39,250 nucleotides of DNA from Candidatus Sulfotelmatobacter kueseliae (GTDB lineage: Bacteria > Acidobacteriota > Terriglobia > Terriglobales > Acidobacteriaceae), in the NCBI GenBank assembly GCA_900290255.1, contig OMOD01000127.1, forward strand, positions 56,083 to 95,332, in the 5' to 3' direction. Below the pieces are notes generated by a model that saw only the letters and a list, made by a program, of their open reading frames with translations, searched no databases and had not been told where the DNA came from. Position numbers and translations under genes: made by a program. Every line of letters begins with the position of its first letter. Within the stretch, counting starts at the first letter, position 1. Shown here piece by piece: positions 1 to 8,793 of the stretch.

Positions 1-1266
1 GCCGCGTTTCGAGTCGCGGGTCCACACGCTCGCCGCCAAGCCATACTCGGAATCGTTGGCCAAGCGCACGGCTTCTTCGTCGCGGTTGAACGGCATAACG
101 GGCAACACCGGGCCGAAGGTTTCTTCCCGCATGATGCGCATCTGGTGGGTCGCGTCGGCCAGTACAGTGGGACGATAGAAGTTCCTGCCGAGCTCGGGAA
201 TTCGTGTGCCGCCGGTCAAAACCCGCGCCCCACGGGCCTTGGCGTCTTCGACGTGAGCTTCGACGATGAGCAGTTGCCGCTCATGGATCAGCGGGCCCAC
301 GTCGGTCTCGGCGTCCATGCCGTTCCCCACGCGCAGCTTTTTCGTTTTCTCCGCGCACGCCGCCAGGAACTGCTCGTACAGACTGCGATGCACGTAGCAG
401 CGCTCGACCGACAAGCAGGCCTGCCCCGCGTTCACGAACGCTCCCCAGACGGCGGCGCTCGAAGCCACGTCAATGTCGGCATCATCGAGCACGAGCATGG
501 GATCTTTCCCGCCCAGTTCCAGCACCACGGGAAGCAAACGCTCGGCGGCCGCCGCGGCAATGCGCTTTCCGGTTGAGACGCTGCCGGTGAAAACCAGCTT
601 GTCAATGCCACGGTGCCCCAGGGGCGAATGCACGAGAGCCGCGCCGGTGGCGCCGTCTCCGACGATCACCTGGAAGATGCCTTCGGGAACTCCTGCGGCA
701 TGCAGCATCGAACGCAATTCCAGCGCAACGATGGAGGTAAAGTCCGACGGTTTCAGCACCACGGCGTTGCCCGCGACCAATGCGGCCAAGGTTTCGGTCG
801 CAGGAATCGAGAACGGATAATTCCACGGAGAAATGATCCCCATGACGCCGTAGGGCTCGCGCACCAGCTGCCCGCTTTTCATCCTGGTGGCAAGATTGCC
901 GTGGGCTATGGGTTCGTCGGCAAGCAGACGGTGGGCATGGTCGATCAGGAATCTGGCCGCGTCGAGCACGACCAGAACTTCGGTGACCAGCGCCTCGGCT
1001 CGTGGCTTGCCGGCTTCGCGGGTTATGGCGGCGGCAATTTCCGATTTCTTATCGTGCAGGCGCCGCTGGAACTCGCGCACGATGGCAATGCGGTTCCTAA
1101 GGCCCAGGTCGCGCCATGCCGGCTGCTCGGTGCGGGCGCGCGTTACCGCGGCGAGAACATCGTGTTCCTCGGCACAGGCGAACTCGCGGAGGAGCTCGCC
1201 CGTCGCGGGATTTGACGAAGTGATTTTGCGGCCCTTCGTTTGCGGGATTTGAATGTCGGTTGCCAC
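1..1266 (-). CDS. NAD(P)+-dependent aldehyde dehydrogenase (3'-truncated by window edge)
   Basis: It should oxidise an aldehyde to the carboxylate with NAD(P)+ in the cytoplasm. Read on the minus strand, the frame stays open to base 1, giving about 422 residues; the C-terminal part lies outside the window. The catalytic core is visible: the general-base Glu at about residue 250 in ELGGKDP, and the nucleophilic Cys at about residue 284 in NAGQACLSVE. The 34-residue spacing is the usual one for the superfamily. The last residues seen (AASVWTRDSKRG) match the conserved region ahead of the C-terminal oligomerisation segment. I start at GTG 1266 (ATDIQIP...); a TTG at 1275 is in frame and also possible. 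There is no clear Shine-Dalgarno site. The sequence resembles the succinate-semialdehyde/betaine-aldehyde branch, but the substrate cannot be assigned. The neighbouring truA is unrelated. Confidence 0.9.
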   Translation of the reverse strand, partial: MATDIQIPQTKGRKITSSNPATGELLREFACAEEHDVLAAVTRARTEQPAWRDLGLRNRIAIVREFQRRLHDKKSEIAAAITREAGKPRAEALVTEVLVVLDAARFLIDHAHRLLADEPIAHGNLATRMKSGQLVREPYGVMGIISPWNYPFSIPATETLAALVAGNAVVLKPSDFTSIVALELRSMLHAAGVPEGIFQVIVGDGATGAALVHSPLGHRGIDKLVFTGSVSTGKRIAAAAAERLLPVVLELGGKDPMLVLDDADIDVASSAAVWGAFVNAGQACLSVERCYVHRSLYEQFLAACAEKTKKLRVGNGMDAETDVGPLIHERQLLIVEAHVEDAKARGARVLTGGTRIPELGRNFYRPTVLADATHQMRIMREETFGPVLPVMPFNRDEEAVRLANDSEYGLAASVWTRDSKRG

Positions 1267-1359
1267 GATCTTCAATTCTCAGAGTCTGTGTCGTCCCGGC
1301 GGAGTCGGGGTTGTAGCTTTTCTTTCGCCCTTCCGGGGCTTGCCCATTTCCCGCTGACG

Positions 1360-1381
1360 GCCCACGGCTTACGCCGTGGGC
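1360..1381. repeat. GC-rich palindrome between aldehyde dehydrogenase and truA
   Basis: A perfect 9-bp inverted repeat (GCCCACGGC / GCCGTGGGC) with a 4-nt loop. It lies in the roughly 200-bp gap downstream of truA and upstream of the dehydrogenase. It has no T-tract, so it is not a classical terminator on either strand. Similar 'acggct-nn-agccgt' hairpins occur elsewhere in the window, for example at 18681-18700. Confidence 0.6.
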
Positions 1382-1474
1382 TGCATTCTTGCGCCGCTTC
1401 GCGGCTAGCGCAGCCGGACCCTACCCAAAACCTACTTGCGCAGCCGGTTCTAGTACTCGTTTGTAGGGCCGCTT

Positions 1475-2266
1475 CTAGTATTCGACATCCACCAGATACA
1501 GTCCGCCAGCGGGCGCGGTCGGCCCAGCCGCTGAGCGGCTGTGCGCCTCAAGGATGCGCGTCACGTCCTCGACCTGCAGCGTGCCTTTGCCGACGAGGAT
1601 GAACGTTCCCACCAGATTCCGCACCATGTGGTGGAGAAATCCAGAACCGCGAACGGTGTAGACGAATTCATCTCCAGTTCGCTCCCACGTCGAGGAAGAA
1701 ATGGAACGCACATTCGAGACTGCGTCTTCGTCCCGGCCGCGCTCCGGATCGACCGCGGCAAACGAAGTGAAATCGAGCTCGCCCACTACGAGCGACGCGG
1801 AGCGAATCATCGCCTGCTCATCCAGCGGATAAGGGTAATGCCATACATAGCGCGCCAGAAAGGGCGGGCAGATTGCTTGCCGATAGATGCGGTAACGATA
1901 AGTTTTGGCCCGCGCGGAATGGCGGGCGTGAAACTCCGGCGGTGCTTCGCTGACTTCCAGCACCCGCACGGCGGCCGGCAAAATATCGTTCAGCGCTTTA
2001 ACGAAATTCTCGGTAGGGACCAACGACTCCGTGACAAATGTCATGACTTGCGCCAGGGCATGCACGCCCGCGTCGGTTCGGCCCGAGCCCTGCGGCAGGA
2101 CCTTTTCGCCGGTGATGCGTCCAATGGCTGAGGCCAGTGTGCCTTGCACCGTAACGACGTCAGGCTGCACTTGCCATCCGGAGAACTCCGATCCGTCATA
2201 GGAAAGAATCACTTTGAGATTGCGCACGCTTTGATCTTTCGGACAACGATCTTTCGAATCTCGCAT
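1475..2266 (-). CDS. truA: tRNA pseudouridine(38-40) synthase TruA
   Basis: It isomerises uridines 38-40 in the anticodon arm of tRNAs to pseudouridine. The protein is about 263 residues, the normal TruA length. The N-terminal core begins with LKVILSYDGSEFSGWQ, matching the conserved family opening. The catalytic Asp lies in SGRTDAGVHALAQV, near residue 65 from this start. The conserved FHARHSARAKTYRYRI and GSGFLHHMVRNLVG segments follow. I chose ATG 2266; an in-frame TTG at 2284 and a GTG at 2227 (VRNLKVI) are alternatives, and the GTG would place the start closest to the usual family N-terminus. No strong Shine-Dalgarno site decides between them. It stands alone, with intergenic palindromes on both sides. 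Confidence 0.95.
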   Translation of the reverse strand: MRDSKDRCPKDQSVRNLKVILSYDGSEFSGWQVQPDVVTVQGTLASAIGRITGEKVLPQGSGRTDAGVHALAQVMTFVTESLVPTENFVKALNDILPAAVRVLEVSEAPPEFHARHSARAKTYRYRIYRQAICPPFLARYVWHYPYPLDEQAMIRSASLVVGELDFTSFAAVDPERGRDEDAVSNVRSISSSTWERTGDEFVYTVRGSGFLHHMVRNLVGTFILVGKGTLQVEDVTRILEAHSRSAAGPTAPAGGLYLVDVEY

Positions 2267-2782
2267 CGGAATTATGCCATCCAAGCATTTTCAGGCTTGG
2301 CGGGACTGGCGGACATTCCCTTCGCCAGCAATGTACCAGTTCCGCGGACGACGCGTAATGTCTGAGTTTCGCGGCTGGGACGGACTGCGCTGTCGAGCTA
2401 AGCTCGACCGGACAGCCGGTGGCGGCTGTCCCCACGTAGTTGTTTCCGCGAACTTCGACATTGTCCACGGTGCGGTGAGAGTCAGGCAGGATTCAGGTCA
2501 GCTATACTGGAAGGCTTCCGTCGGAACTCTAGGCTCCACGAGTGAAGGTTGTGCGCTACTGCGTCGCCTGGACTGGAGAGGCGGGAGCAGTGACGGGCGG
2601 AAGCAAGAAACCGGCGCAGCGTCGGGAAGGTGGTGTTCTCCAGCTTTCAGGAACCTTCCGCACGTCTTTTGCGTACCAATGCTTGACCAGGACTGTGATT
2701 TCCGCAGTTTGCGGTCTCAGGGAAATGCGGCCTCCCTTGCTGAAGGCCTTAATCCATCGGTCTTACGAACGGAGACAAGTAG
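2267..2782. other. 516-bp intergenic region between truA and the first tolC gene
   Basis: This is the shared upstream region of two divergent genes. It contains a paired-hairpin element (listed separately at 2393-2436). The reading frames here (for example 2274-2849 and 2542-3024 on the plus strand) show no recognisable domain and run into tolC in another frame, so I treat them as spurious. A GGAG ribosome-binding site at 2771-2774 sits 8 nt before the tolC ATG. No convincing promoter pair was found. Confidence 0.5.
2393..2436. repeat. Paired-hairpin intergenic element, copy 1
   Basis: Hairpin 1 is GTCGAGCT-A-AGCTCGAC (2393-2409). Hairpin 2 is GGACAGCC, a 6-nt loop, then GGCTGTCC (2411-2432). 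It ends in CCAC. The same architecture recurs at 11653-11697 and 25315-25358, with stem-sequence changes that keep the pairing. Confidence 0.75.
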
Positions 2783-4837
2783 ATGCCATTCGCACGTTTC
2801 GCTTCGACCCTCCGGCTGGCTGCTGCGGCAAGCCTGCTCGCCATGCTGACTCTCGGGTGCTGGGCACAGGAAACGCCCACGGCGCCGGCTCCGCAGCCGT
2901 CGGCGGAGAGAGCGCTGCCGGTTCTGAATTATGCCGAGCCGGTGTCGCACTTCCCCAATCCGATTGGGCCGTACACGGCCCGGCACGCGGCTCCGCCGAA
3001 TCTGGCGAACACGGCGCGGATTGACCAGCTCATGCACGACGGCAAGCTGTACTTGTCGCTCAATGACGCGATCGCTCTCACGCTCGAGAACAATCTCGAC
3101 ATCGCCATTGCGCGCTATAACCTGAACATCGCCGACACCGACGTGCTGCGGGCCAAAGCGGGGTCGGCGATTCTGGGCGTGCCGCTGGGCATCGTGCAGA
3201 ATACGCCGGGCGGCGGCGTGGGCGGATTTGGGACGCAAGTCGGCTCCGGCACTGGTGGAACCAGCCTCGGAGCAGGCGGTGCGGGCGCAGGCGCTGCAGG
3301 CCTGACTGGTTCCACGCTTGGGGTGGGACCGCAGATCACAAGCTTTGATCCTGTTCTCACGGGGACCCTACAGGAAGATCACTTTAGCCAGCAAGCAACC
3401 AGCATATTCCAAGGTGTAATTCCTGGCACTTCGCTCGCGCAAAACACCGGAACAGTGAACTTTGCCTACCAGCAGGGGTTTAGCTGGGGCACAAACCTGT
3501 CGGTCGGCTTCAACAACACGCGGTCAACTACGAACAACTTCTTCAGTGCCACCAGCCCACTGATCAACTCCGGCTTCAGAGCCACGGTGACGCAGCATCT
3601 GCTGCAGGGATTTGGATTCCCGGCGAATACACGGTTCATTCGCATTGCCAAGAACAACCGGGAACTTTCGGACGTCGCCTTCCGCCTGCAGACTATCACC
3701 ACCGTGGACCAGATCGAGAACATGTACTGGGACCTCGTGTATGCCTATGAAAACCTGCGGGTAAAGCAGGAATCGCTGACGTTCTCAGAAAAGACGCTCT
3801 CCGACACCAAGAAGCAGGTGGAAATCGGCAGCCTGGCACCGATCGAAGCGGTACGCGCGCAAAGCCAGGTCGCCGCGGACCAGCAGGCTCTGACGGTGGC
3901 CAGAACCAACCTGCAGTTGGAACAGCTGCTCATGAAAAACGCGCTGAGCCGGACCCTGCACGATCCGACGCTGGCCGGGGCGGAAGTGATCCCAACTTCC
4001 ACCCTGGAAGTACCGGAGACCGAGCAAATCCGCCCCACCGAGGACCTGGTGAACGAAGCACTCCGTCACCGTGCCGAATTGGTGGAGTCACGCATCCAGT
4101 TGAACAGCCAGGAACTGAGCAACAAAGCGGTGCGCAGCGCTTTACTGCCGACGCTTGACCTTTTTGCCTACTACGGCGGCTCGGGTGTCGGAGGAGTGCA
4201 GAATCCGCAAAACCTGTGCGCCACCCCAGGTAATCCAGGCTTAGCCTGCGCCGGAACCGGAACGGGCGAGACACCGATCTTTCCGACCACGAGCTACGGC
4301 GCTGCCTTGAACCAACTCGTCAACTCCACTGCTCCTGACAAGGGCGTCGGCCTGCAGCTCAACATTCCGCTGCGCAACCGCGCTGGACAAGCAACGCAGA
4401 TTCGCTCCGAACTGGAATACCGACAGCTGCAGATGGCTCTGCAGCAGACCGAAAACCGCGTCACCATTGAAGTTCGCAACGCACAGTTCGGAGTGGAGCA
4501 GAACCGGGCCAGCGTGGCTTCGGCCCAGGCTGCCGTGGACTATGCGCGGCAATCGCTCGATGCCGAGCAGAAAAAGTATCAGTTCGGCACTTCGACCACG
4601 ACGGCGGTTCTGCAGACGCGGAGCGCGCTGGCAACGGCCGAGTCTACGCTGCTTTCGGCCATGGCCGCGTATGAGAAGTCTCGGCTCGAACTCGACCGCG
4701 CCACGGGTGAATTGCTCGATCATGCCGGCATCAGCATTGATGACGCTGCCAAGGGCCAGGTCACGCGCATGCCCAACGTGCCTTACGTTGCGCCGCGCAA
4801 AGACCTGCCGATGGCGGCACCGCAGATGCAGCCATAG
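2783..4837 (+). CDS. TolC family outer-membrane factor, paralogue 1
   Basis: A predicted outer-membrane/periplasmic channel of the kind used by RND, ABC or MFS exporters with a membrane-fusion protein. The 684 residues start with a signal peptide (hydrophobic stretch about 10-27). Two OEP-type halves follow: about 85-420, including LSLNDAIALTLENNLDIAIARYNLN and the helical FRLQTITTVDQIENMYWDLVYAYENL, and about 430-650 (LRHRAELVESRIQLNSQE..., ending in LATAESTLLSAMAAYEKSRLELDRATG). It is longer than typical TolC (about 450-500) because of a Gly/Ala-rich segment at about 140-180 and a loop near 470-505. GGAG at 2771-2774 supports the ATG. The next gene is a close paralogue. No pump or membrane-fusion gene is in the window, so the substrate is unknown. 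Confidence 0.92.
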   Translation: MPFARFASTLRLAAAASLLAMLTLGCWAQETPTAPAPQPSAERALPVLNYAEPVSHFPNPIGPYTARHAAPPNLANTARIDQLMHDGKLYLSLNDAIALTLENNLDIAIARYNLNIADTDVLRAKAGSAILGVPLGIVQNTPGGGVGGFGTQVGSGTGGTSLGAGGAGAGAAGLTGSTLGVGPQITSFDPVLTGTLQEDHFSQQATSIFQGVIPGTSLAQNTGTVNFAYQQGFSWGTNLSVGFNNTRSTTNNFFSATSPLINSGFRATVTQHLLQGFGFPANTRFIRIAKNNRELSDVAFRLQTITTVDQIENMYWDLVYAYENLRVKQESLTFSEKTLSDTKKQVEIGSLAPIEAVRAQSQVAADQQALTVARTNLQLEQLLMKNALSRTLHDPTLAGAEVIPTSTLEVPETEQIRPTEDLVNEALRHRAELVESRIQLNSQELSNKAVRSALLPTLDLFAYYGGSGVGGVQNPQNLCATPGNPGLACAGTGTGETPIFPTTSYGAALNQLVNSTAPDKGVGLQLNIPLRNRAGQATQIRSELEYRQLQMALQQTENRVTIEVRNAQFGVEQNRASVASAQAAVDYARQSLDAEQKKYQFGTSTTTAVLQTRSALATAESTLLSAMAAYEKSRLELDRATGELLDHAGISIDDAAKGQVTRMPNVPYVAPRKDLPMAAPQMQP

Positions 4838-4841
4838 GTTG

Positions 4842-4940
4842 TGTGGCGCGGGCACTCCCTTCGACAGGCTCAGGGCAGGCTTTGCCCGCGTCCCGCTTTC
4901 AGAGACTGCATGCAGCGCGGGCAGGAGTGCCCGCGCCACA
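4842..4940. repeat. Composite palindromic element bounded by 15-bp inverted repeats
   Basis: Outer arms TGTGGCGCGGGCACT (4842-4856) and AGTGCCCGCGCCACA (4926-4940) are perfect inverted repeats. An inner hairpin, GCGCGGGCA-ggag-TGCCCGCGC, lies at 4915-4936. It sits just after the first tolC stop codon, in the 372-bp gap before the second tolC. It has no coding content and resembles a REPIN- or MITE-like unit. Confidence 0.65.
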
Positions 4941-4948
4941 CCGGACAC

Positions 4949-5051
4949 CAGACGTCGGACCTCGGACTTCAGACCTCAGCGATCTGTCCAAAGCGCGGTC
5001 CGAGGTTCGAGGTCTGAAGTCGAAGGTCTGACGTCCGACGTCTGAGGTCTG
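4949..5051. repeat. Imperfect inverted repeat built of GTCTGA/GTCGGAC-type short units
   Basis: The left part (4949-4979) carries cagacgtcggac and cttcagacctcag. The right part (about 5002-5051) carries the complementary order, gaggtctgaagtc and gtccgacgtctgaggtctg. The arms can fold into a long imperfect stem. Together with the element at 4842-4940 it fills most of the gap between the two tolC genes; the remaining bases to 5209 hold the second gene's ribosome-binding site. Confidence 0.55.
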
Positions 5052-5209
5052 CTGTTCAACAATTCTTTACAATCGCGCGCGCCTCCAGCCAACCTTCTCC
5101 CGTTATGATGAAGTGACATGGCGCGCTTTCGCGTCTCGCCGACAATCCTGGAATCTCAGAATTCTGGTGTGAAAGAATCTGTGTTCGCTGTAGAGCGAGG
5201 AGAATATTC

Positions 5210-7291
5210 ATGCTCGTACCACGTTTGATTTTCCCGGTCCGCTTGCGGTTTTATCTTGCCGCCGCATTGTTTCTGATGTTTACGGCCGCGCTTGGCGCGC
5301 AGCAGGCAACGCCTCCTGCGGCGCCGCAGCCGGTGCAGCCGCAACTCATCCACCTGAAGGACTACTCCGTTCCACGCTCGGCGTTTCCGCGCGTGCTGCA
5401 GCCGTATCTGCCGGCGGAACTGGCGCAGCCGAACCTGGGCAACTCGCCGCGCATCGACGCGCTGATGAGGGACGGCAAACTTTATCTCTCCATCGACGAC
5501 GCGGTCGCGCTCGCCCTGGAGAACAATCTCGATATTGACATCGCGCGCTATAACCTGAACATCGCCGAGGCCGACTTGCTGCGGGCCAAGTCCGGCGCAA
5601 CCATTCTCGGCGTTAACGCCGGGATCGTGCAGAATACGCCGGGCGGCGGAGTCGGGGGACTGGGCGGCACCGTCGGCTCCGGCACGGGCGGCACCACCGT
5701 CGCGGCCAGCGGCGCCGGCACGGGCACCAACGGACTGGTCAGTTCGACTCTGGGCATTGGCGCGCCCATTACCAGCTTCGATCCGCAGGTGACGAGCACG
5801 CTGCAACTCGACAAGAACGACATGGAATCCACCAGCGCGCTCAGCCCGGTCCCGATTCTTGCGCAAAACACATACACGGCTAATTTCGGCTACACGCAGG
5901 GATTTCAATGGGGCACCACGATGACGGCCGCCTTCAACAACACGCACCTCACGACCAACAATCCCACCAGTCTTTTGAGCCCCGCGCTTGCGTCCAACTT
6001 CCAGTTCCGCGTGACGCAAAATCTTCTGCAGGGCTTCGGTTCCCTGCCCAATACGCGTTTCATCCGCATCGCCAAGAACAACCGGGAAATTTCCGATGTG
6101 GCCTTCCGCCTGCAAGTGATCACCACGGTTGACCAGATCGAGAACATATATTGGGATCTGGTCTACGCCTACGAAAACGTTCGCGTGCAGCAGGAATCGC
6201 TGACCTACGCCCAGAAAGCGCTCGACGACGCCAAACATCAGGCGCAAGTCGGTACTGTGCCTCCCATTCAGGTGGTGAGCGCGCAGAGCACGGTCGCCAC
6301 CGATCTGCAGAACCTGATCGTGGCGCAGAACAATCTGCAATTGCAGCAACTGCTCACGAAGAATGCGCTGAGCCGCAGCATCGAAGATCCAGTGCTGGCC
6401 GAGGCCGACGTGGTCCCCACCTCCACGATGCAGCTTCCACAGGAAGAGACTGTGATTCCCATTCAGGACCTGATCAACGACGCGCTGCGCCATCGCGCCG
6501 AACTGGTGGAGTCGCGCATTGATCTCAACTCGCGCGACATCAATAACAAGGCCGTGCGCAACTCCATGCTCCCCAGCCTGGATCTGTTTGCCTACTACGG
6601 TGGATCCGGCGTGGGTGGAGACCTTATTCTTCCCGCATGTTCCGGCACTGCCACCCTCCATTGCTACACAACGATCCCGCCTCCTTTTGCGAACACCACA
6701 TCAGTCGGCTACGGCGCCACCCTCAACCAACTCGTGAACTCGACCGCGCCCGACAAGGGCATCGGCCTGACGCTCACCATCCCGCTGCGCAACCGTGTAG
6801 CACAGGCCAACCAGGTGCGTGCCGAATTGGAATACCGGCAGGCGGAGGTGCGGGAGAAGCAGCTGGAGAATCAGGTGCGGATCGAGGTGCGCAACGCGCA
6901 ATTTGATGTGCGGCAGAACCGGGTCGCGGTGCAGGCCGCGCAATCTGCCGTGGATCTCGCCCGCCAGACTCTGAATGCCGATCAAGAGAAGCTGAAAGTG
7001 GGCCTCACGACCCAGGTCACAATTCTGCAGGACGCGGCTACGTTAACCACCGGCGAGTCGAACCTGGTGTCGGCAAAGGCCGCCTACGAGAAGTCGCGTG
7101 TGGAACTCGATCGCGCCACCGGACTGCTGCTGGATCATGCCGGCATTGACGTGGCTGACGCCACGCGCGGCGCGGTCACGCATTTGCCGAACGTTCCCTA
7201 CGTCGCGCCGCGGCCGGATGCGGTACCAACGGCGCCGTCATCTTCCAACTCCGCTGCGGATCCATCAGCGCAGCAGGGAGGCCAGATGTAG
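5210..7291 (+). CDS. TolC family outer-membrane factor, paralogue 2
   Basis: The second of a tandem pair: 693 residues, collinear with the upstream gene throughout. Shared blocks include the signal peptide, a YLSIDDAVALALENNLDIDI segment, the Gly-rich insertion after QNTPGGGVGG, the TRFIRIAKNNREISDVAFRL region, FAYYGGSGVGG, and LNQLVNSTAPDKGIGL before the C-terminal coiled helices. The two genes clearly arose by duplication and have diverged at the N-terminus, the 640-680 loop region and the C-terminal tail. GAGGAG at 5197-5202 supports the ATG. A TATGAT hexamer at 5104-5109 could be a -10 element, but no good -35 was found. A dedicated exporter partner is not visible nearby. Confidence 0.92.
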   Translation: MLVPRLIFPVRLRFYLAAALFLMFTAALGAQQATPPAAPQPVQPQLIHLKDYSVPRSAFPRVLQPYLPAELAQPNLGNSPRIDALMRDGKLYLSIDDAVALALENNLDIDIARYNLNIAEADLLRAKSGATILGVNAGIVQNTPGGGVGGLGGTVGSGTGGTTVAASGAGTGTNGLVSSTLGIGAPITSFDPQVTSTLQLDKNDMESTSALSPVPILAQNTYTANFGYTQGFQWGTTMTAAFNNTHLTTNNPTSLLSPALASNFQFRVTQNLLQGFGSLPNTRFIRIAKNNREISDVAFRLQVITTVDQIENIYWDLVYAYENVRVQQESLTYAQKALDDAKHQAQVGTVPPIQVVSAQSTVATDLQNLIVAQNNLQLQQLLTKNALSRSIEDPVLAEADVVPTSTMQLPQEETVIPIQDLINDALRHRAELVESRIDLNSRDINNKAVRNSMLPSLDLFAYYGGSGVGGDLILPACSGTATLHCYTTIPPPFANTTSVGYGATLNQLVNSTAPDKGIGLTLTIPLRNRVAQANQVRAELEYRQAEVREKQLENQVRIEVRNAQFDVRQNRVAVQAAQSAVDLARQTLNADQEKLKVGLTTQVTILQDAATLTTGESNLVSAKAAYEKSRVELDRATGLLLDHAGIDVADATRGAVTHLPNVPYVAPRPDAVPTAPSSSNSAADPSAQQGGQM

Positions 7292-7440
7292 CGTAGCTCC
7301 GCAACTCCCTTCGCTCGGTCCGAGTCCCCACCCCTTCGGCTCGCTGGGCTCGCTCAGGGCAGGCTCTTGCCGCACAGAACGCGGCCAGGATGGGGCACCC
7401 GCGCCATTTGGTCCGGCCCGTCCTGATACACTATCGCGCG

Positions 7441-8709
7441 ATGGTGAAACCCTCCCGGCCTGCGCTCCCCAGATTTTTTCTCTGGCTCTTGCCCCTCTCA
7501 TTTGTTCTGCAACTGGCGGCGATCGGAGTACTCCATCAATATCGAATGCGACCGGGCGAGGACAACTTCGGGTTCGGCTTCGAGATGGGCCGCATCGGCC
7601 GCTCGATCGCGCTGGGCCACGGTTTCAGCAGCCCCTACGAGGGCAACACCGGCCCGTCGGCCTGGGAGCCTCCGCTTTATCCGTTCCTGATCGGCGGGGT
7701 GTTCAAACTTTTCGGTATCTACACGCCGGCGTCGGCGTGGGTGCTGCTCGGCATCAACTGCGTGTTCGCCACGCTCAACACAATTCCCATCTACTGGATT
7801 GGTCACCGGACCTTCGGCGAGCGCGTTGCAAACTGGTCGGCGTACGGCTGGGCTTTGAATCCCTGGGTGTGGTCTTTCGGCGTTCACTGGATCTGGGATG
7901 TGACTTTCACGCCCCTAGTGCTGACCTGCATATTCTTTCTCGCGCAGGAACTGCAGGAGTGGCCGGGATGGCAGGGCTGGGTGCTGTTCGGGGCGCTGTA
8001 TGGCGTCGGGGCTCTGGCCAATCCGACCATGCTGGCTTTTCTGCCGTTCTGCGGGTTATGGATTTGGCGGCAGAGGTATCTTCGGGGGCTGACGTCGCTG
8101 ACCGGAGTAGCGCTTGCTTCCGTCACGTTTTTTCTGGTTCTCTCGCCGTGGCTCATACGCAATTACGAGGCGTTTGGGCGCTTCGTTTTCATCCGCAATG
8201 ATTTTGGATTGCAGTTTCGCCTGGGCAACAGCACTGGCGCCGACGGCATGCTGATGCCGTATCTTCAGCCCAATCTCAACAAGCTGGAGCTGGAAAACTT
8301 TCAGCGCATGGGCGAGATGGCATATGCCGCCGATTGCAAGCGGATCGCGTTCGACTGGATTCGCGCGCATCCGGGACGGTTTGCCGTGATCAGCCTTAAG
8401 CGCTTCTTCTACTTCTGGAATGGCGTGCCCCGGCCCACCAGCAGCGTCGCGCCAGTGGATTTCCGCAGTTCAGCGTTTCTGGCTACTTCGGTGCTGGCGT
8501 TTTGGGGACTGTTGCGGGCGTTGCGCCAAAAGCGGCCCGGAGCATGGCTTTTCGCGGGGCTGGTGCTGACGTATCCGACCGTGTATTACTTCGTATTTCC
8601 GCACGCGCGCTACCGGCATCCGATGGAGCCGGAGTTGCTGGTGCTGATTGTGTTCTTGCTGACGGAAGTCGGGAAAAGTCAGAACTCAGAAGTCAGAATG
8701 CAAAAGTAA
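7441..8709 (+). CDS. GT-C-type membrane glycosyltransferase (PMT/ArnT-like, GT39/83-related)
   Basis: A 422-residue polytopic membrane protein with about nine or ten hydrophobic helices. The layout is typical of lipid-phosphate-sugar-dependent glycosyltransferases: a first helix at about 11-33, then an acidic periplasmic loop (PGEDNFGFGFEMGRIGRSIALG) and the WEPPLYPFLIGGVFKLFG stretch seen in bacterial dolichyl-phosphate-mannose-mannosyltransferase-like proteins. The C-terminal FPHARYRHPMEPELLVL motif is also common in them. I start at ATG 7441 (MVKPSRPALPRFFLW) rather than the upstream in-frame start at 7390, which adds a hydrophilic tail. There is no clear Shine-Dalgarno site, so a leaderless or short-leader transcript is possible. 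The next gene is also a glycosyltransferase, which suggests a role in envelope glycan assembly. The acceptor is unknown. Confidence 0.8.
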   Translation: MVKPSRPALPRFFLWLLPLSFVLQLAAIGVLHQYRMRPGEDNFGFGFEMGRIGRSIALGHGFSSPYEGNTGPSAWEPPLYPFLIGGVFKLFGIYTPASAWVLLGINCVFATLNTIPIYWIGHRTFGERVANWSAYGWALNPWVWSFGVHWIWDVTFTPLVLTCIFFLAQELQEWPGWQGWVLFGALYGVGALANPTMLAFLPFCGLWIWRQRYLRGLTSLTGVALASVTFFLVLSPWLIRNYEAFGRFVFIRNDFGLQFRLGNSTGADGMLMPYLQPNLNKLELENFQRMGEMAYAADCKRIAFDWIRAHPGRFAVISLKRFFYFWNGVPRPTSSVAPVDFRSSAFLATSVLAFWGLLRALRQKRPGAWLFAGLVLTYPTVYYFVFPHARYRHPMEPELLVLIVFLLTEVGKSQNSEVRMQK

Positions 8710-8793
8710 AACCAGGTTGGCGTTACTTCTGCACTCTTACTTCTCACTTCTGCATTTGTCGTGTGAGACAATACCGCGTTTAATCCCTGAACC

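Noticed and set aside
2783..2866. Lipoprotein signal in the first TolC (LTLGC)
   Set aside because: The residues before Cys do not fit the lipobox (Leu is not at -3), and the paralogue has no Cys at this position.
5156..6661. 501-residue open frame on the minus strand
   Set aside because: It is antisense to the second tolC gene over nearly its full length. The product is rich in Arg, Gly and His with no domain, as expected for the complement of high-GC coding DNA.
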